From: an uncultured Bacteroides sp.
GTDB lineage: Bacteria; Bacteroidota; Bacteroidia; Bacteroidales; Bacteroidaceae
Length of the DNA stretch: 16,856 nucleotides
Reading direction: 5' to 3'
Assembly: GCF_910578895.1 (NCBI RefSeq)
Contig: NZ_CAJTSC010000013.1
Coordinates: 54,407 to 71,262 of the forward strand
In this document: in pieces, positions 14,308-16,856 of the stretch
Layout of the letters: each line of letters opens with the position of its first letter
Numbering within the stretch: the first letter of the stretch is position 1
Notes under the pieces: generated by a model
The model's input: only the letters and a program-made list of their open reading frames with translations
Database searches by the model: none
Told to the model about the DNA's origin: nothing
Translations under genes and position numbers: made by a program

Positions 14308-15690
14308 ATGACTCAATCACCCCAAATCAATGCCAAAGGCTTCAGCAAAGCCTTTTGGGTAAGCAACACAGTAGAACTTTTTGAACGCATGGCATATTAT
14401 GCCGTATTTATTGTTCTTACCATTTATTTGTCCAACATTTTAGGTTTCAACGATTTTGAAGCAAGTATGATTTCCGGTCTGTTCTCCGGCGGACTCTACC
14501 TGCTTCCCATTTTCACCGGAGCATACGCCGATAAGATAGGTTTTCGTAAATCGATGATTATTGCATTCTCCTTGTTGTCTGCAGGTTATTTGGGCTTGGG
14601 AGTACTGCCTACATTGCTTGAAGCTGCCGGTTTGGTGAAATATGGCGAGGTGACATGTTTCATGGGATTGCCTGGCAGTAACGAACGGTGGATGATTGTT
14701 CCCGTATTGTTTGTCATTATGCTTGGCGGTTCGTTCATCAAATCTATCATATCCGCATCGGTAGCGAAAGAGACGACCGAAGCAACCCGTGCCCGCGGTT
14801 ATTCAATTTTTTATATGATGGTAAATTTCGGCGCTTTTACCGGAAAGACAATTATCGACCCTTTGCGCAATGCCATCGGTGAGCAGGCTTATATCTATAT
14901 CAATTTCTTTTCTGCAGCAATGACTATCCTGGCGTTGCTGTCCGTTATCCTGCTATACAAATCGGCACATACGGCAGGCGAAGGAAAAAGCATGCGCGAA
15001 ATAGGACAAGGTTTCCTGCGCATCATCACCAACTGGCGCTTATTGATTCTTATCCTTATCGTAACCGGATTCTGGATGGTGTAACAACAACTTTATGCAA
15101 CAATGCCCAAGTATGTTATCCGTATGGCAGGCGAAACCGCCAAACCGGGTTGGATAGCCAATGTAAATCCTTTTGTAGTGGTTTGTTGCGTAAGTTTCAT
15201 TACCCGATGGATGGCAAAACGTACGGCAATTACATCCATGAATATCGGCATGTTTCTGATTCCCGTATCCGCATTGCTGATGGCATGCGGAAACCTGTTG
15301 GGCGATGATGTCATGTCGGGAATGAGCAATATCACCCTGATGATGATACTCGGCATTGTGGTTCAGGCGTTGGCAGAATGCTTTATCTCTCCGCGCTATC
15401 TGGAATATTTCTCTTTACAGGCTCCCAAGGGAGAAGAAGGCATGTATCTCGGTTTCAGCCATCTCCACTCTTTCTTATCTTCCATTTTCGGTTTTGGCAT
15501 AGCAGGCGTATTGCTGACTAAGTATTGCCCTGACCCGGCTTTGTTTGCAAGTCGGGAGGCTTGGGAAGCCGCCAGTGTCAATGCGCATTACATTTGGTAT
15601 TACTTTGCAGGAATAGGATTAGTGGCTGCCGTGGCTTTATTGGTTTTTGCCAAAACCACTGAATTCATCGACAAAAAGAAGAAAGCATAA
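14308..15690 (+). pseudogene. POT/PTR-family peptide transporter with in-frame stop
   Basis: The frame encodes a 460-codon proton-coupled oligopeptide transporter (POT/PTR2, major facilitator fold) of the inner membrane, broken by TAA at 15082-15084 (codon 259). Before the stop, ExxER (Glu23, Glu26, Arg27) in helix 1, ADKIGFRKS and the PTR2 signature FYMMVNFGAF (168-177) are visible. After it, the same frame continues without gap into QQLYATMPKYVIR and six hydrophobic segments to TAA at 15690. The stop falls inside helix 7, in the FW...QQ region typical of POT proteins; CAA (Gln) to TAA is the simplest single change, since two CAA codons follow. Reading starts again only at an internal ATG (15103), which would give a C-terminal half without function by itself. 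Possibilities are a recent nonsense mutation, a sequencing error, or readthrough. There is no frameshift or decay elsewhere. Confidence 0.8.
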
Positions 15691-15907
15691 TCTTTTATAT
15701 TGCATATTTTACGTATATTTGCCCCGTAAAAAAGGCAGCGGAAAGCTCCTTTGGCATAAATTGGACAAGTTTGGTTTTGTCTTGTTCATGCCGTCTCTGG
15801 GGGAGATGTGTTGAAGACCTGATTGATAGCATTAGCTTCGTTCAAAATGATGGAGTAATGTTGAAGTTTGTCGTGGCACACTCTCTTTTTGATTTAAGAA
15901 GATTAGA
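15691..15907 (+). promoter_or_regulatory. Leader of the YycJ-like gene with candidate promoter and hairpin
   Basis: TATATTTG at 15714-15721 is an exact -7 match, without a clear -33 box, predicting a start near 15726 and a leader of about 180 nt. Within it a hairpin forms from GGCAT (15753-15757) and GGACAAG (15763-15769) pairing with CTTGTTC (15781-15787) and ATGCC (15788-15792), with a 5-nt bulge and an 11-nt loop. TCTC/GAGA around TGGGG (about 15794-15806) makes a second small stem. No T-run follows, so it is not a terminator. No known riboswitch or small RNA was recognised. Confidence 0.4.
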
Positions 15908-16711
15908 ATGAAAGTAAGATTTATAAGCCTTGCAAGTGGTAGCAGTGGCAATTGTTATTATATAGGTACAGAAAGATACGGAATACTTATAGATGCCGGT
16001 ATTGCTGTCCGTACTATAAAAAAAGGATTGAAAGAGGCAGGTATCAATATGGAAATGATACGTGCAGTGTTTGTCACCCACGACCATGCCGACCACATTA
16101 AAGCGGTAGGCGGACTGGGAGAAAAATTGAATATTCCCATCTATACGACAGCACGTATTCATGAAGGCATAAACAGGAGTTATTGTATGACGGAGAAGTT
16201 ATATTCTTCCGTCCGCTATCTGGAGAAGCAGCATCCCATGCAGTTGGAAGATTTCCGTATCGAATCTTTTGAAGTTCCTCATGACGGTACAGACAATGTA
16301 GGCTATTGTATCGAGATAGACGGAAAGGTATTCTCTTTTCTCACCGACCTTGGAGAAATAACTCCTATTGCGGCGCAATATATCTGTAAAGCCAACTACC
16401 TGATATTGGAAGCCAACTATGATGAGGAAATGTTGCGTATGGGTACATATCCTCAATACTTGAAAGAGCGTATAACCAGCCGTACCGGGCACATGAGCAA
16501 TATTGCCACCGCAGAATTTCTCGCTGAAAACATTACCGGACATTTGCGGTACATCTGGCTTTGCCATTTAAGTAAAGACAATAATCATCCGGAACTCGCC
16601 TATAAAACCGTTGAATGGAAATTGAGAGAGAAAGGTGTTCTTGTTGGTAAAGACGTGCAACTATGCGCCTTAAAGAGGACTACTCCTTCCGAATTGTACG
16701 AATTTGAGTAA
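15908..16711 (+). CDS. YycJ-like MBL-fold metallo-hydrolase
   Basis: This 267-residue cytoplasmic protein has the metallo-beta-lactamase fold. The N-terminus SLASGSSGNCYYIG and ILIDAG are typical of the YycJ/WalJ branch. The metal motif HDHADH lies at 58-63, a further histidine in VPHDGTDN (about 124) and LTDLGE follow, then GHMSN and HLSKDNNHPE near the end supply remaining ligand positions. All metal motifs look intact. YycJ relatives in Firmicutes have been linked to nuclease activity and DNA repair; whether that holds for Bacteroidetes members is not known, so the substrate is left open. The gene stands alone, with a long leader upstream and a tRNA gene downstream that has its own promoter. 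Confidence 0.9.
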   Translation: MKVRFISLASGSSGNCYYIGTERYGILIDAGIAVRTIKKGLKEAGINMEMIRAVFVTHDHADHIKAVGGLGEKLNIPIYTTARIHEGINRSYCMTEKLYSSVRYLEKQHPMQLEDFRIESFEVPHDGTDNVGYCIEIDGKVFSFLTDLGEITPIAAQYICKANYLILEANYDEEMLRMGTYPQYLKERITSRTGHMSNIATAEFLAENITGHLRYIWLCHLSKDNNHPELAYKTVEWKLREKGVLVGKDVQLCALKRTTPSELYEFE

Positions 16712-16748
16712 AAAGATGCTGGTTTCATCGAAAAAAGTCCGAGATTTG

Positions 16749-16779
16749 TTTGTGGAATAAAATAAAAGGACTACCTTTG
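16749..16779 (+). promoter_or_regulatory. Consensus promoter of the tRNA-Lys gene
   Basis: TTTG at 16749-16752, a 19-bp spacer and TACCTTTG at 16772-16779 match the Bacteroidetes promoter form. A start near 16784 leaves about 20 nt of 5' leader for RNase P to remove before the mature end at 16805. Confidence 0.75.
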
Positions 16780-16804
16780 CACCCGCAAACAAGAAATCAG
16801 TAAT

Positions 16805-16856
16805 GCACTCTTAGCTCAGTTGGTAGAGCAACTGACTCTTAATCAGTGGGTCCAGG
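16805..16856 (+). tRNA. tRNA-Lys (anticodon CTT), 3' end cut by the window
   Basis: The 5' acceptor strand GCACTCT (16805-16811) is followed by TA, a D arm GCTC-AGTTGGTA-GAGC (16814-16829), and an anticodon arm ACTGA-CTCTTAA-TCAGT (16831-16847) with anticodon CTT at 16838-16840. A five-base variable loop follows, then the first bases of the T stem. About 20-24 bases of the T arm and 3' acceptor strand lie beyond the window, so closing of the acceptor stem cannot be checked. Confidence 0.93.

Noticed and set aside
15103..15690. C-terminal transporter half as an independent gene
   Set aside because: It is in the same frame as the upstream half, the join falls in the middle of helix 7, and no promoter or leader lies between. 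It is better seen as the second part of one interrupted gene.
15753..15792. Hairpin as an intrinsic terminator of the transporter gene
   Set aside because: No T-run follows, and it lies downstream of a -7 box within the probable leader of the next gene.
1..16856. Mobile elements, CRISPR arrays, toxin-antitoxin or defence systems
   Set aside because: No transposase, integrase, repeat-spacer array, terminal inverted repeats or known defence domains were found. Gene content is core metabolism and envelope.

Overview
The window reads as an ordinary, gene-dense stretch of a Bacteroides-type (Bacteroidales) chromosome. The evidence is the repeated Bacteroidetes promoter form TTTG-N19-TAnnTTTG (clear upstream of rhlE, uxaC and the terminal tRNA), the lack of Shine-Dalgarno sequences with A/T-rich translation starts, and family-specific proteins: an ACT-HAD SerB, an HU-CCDC81/SPOR membrane protein and a Wzi-type barrel. 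The species cannot be fixed from sequence alone. No IS element, prophage, CRISPR array or integrase was seen.

Layout. (1) 62-2711, plus strand: serB, a strong hairpin terminator, then a DEAD-box RNA helicase (RhlE-like) with its own consensus promoter. (2) 6920-2759, minus strand: a tight four-gene operon in transcription order Wzi-type outer-membrane protein, rfbC/rmlC, ugd, small lipoprotein. Spacers are 4, 3 and 15 bp. This is a surface-polysaccharide module without other capsule genes around it. (3) 7205-8872, plus strand: an HU-CCDC81/transmembrane/SPOR protein followed by a zinc-ribbon/FHA protein, closed by a bidirectional terminator at 9009-9048. (4) 13310-9069: a uronate catabolism locus with a LacI-type regulator and uxaB on the minus strand and uxaC divergent on the plus strand. 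UxaC makes fructuronate or tagaturonate and UxaB reduces tagaturonate to altronate. Altronate dehydratase and the KDG enzymes are not in the window. (5) 14162-13473, minus: a HAD phosphatase. 14308-15690, plus: a POT/PTR-family peptide transporter interrupted by one in-frame TAA at 15082-15084. The two are separated by a symmetric promoter element. (6) 15908-16711, plus: a YycJ-like metallo-beta-lactamase-fold hydrolase after a 217-bp leader with a predicted hairpin. (7) A tRNA-Lys(CTT) starts at 16805 and is cut by the window end.

The main points for a second look are the single nonsense codon in an otherwise intact transporter, the palindromic back-to-back promoter that may drive it and the HAD gene, a possible leaderless mRNA for the HU/SPOR gene, and the pairing of a DNA-binding-fold membrane SPOR protein with an FHA protein. 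Nothing here is clearly a new system; these are leads.
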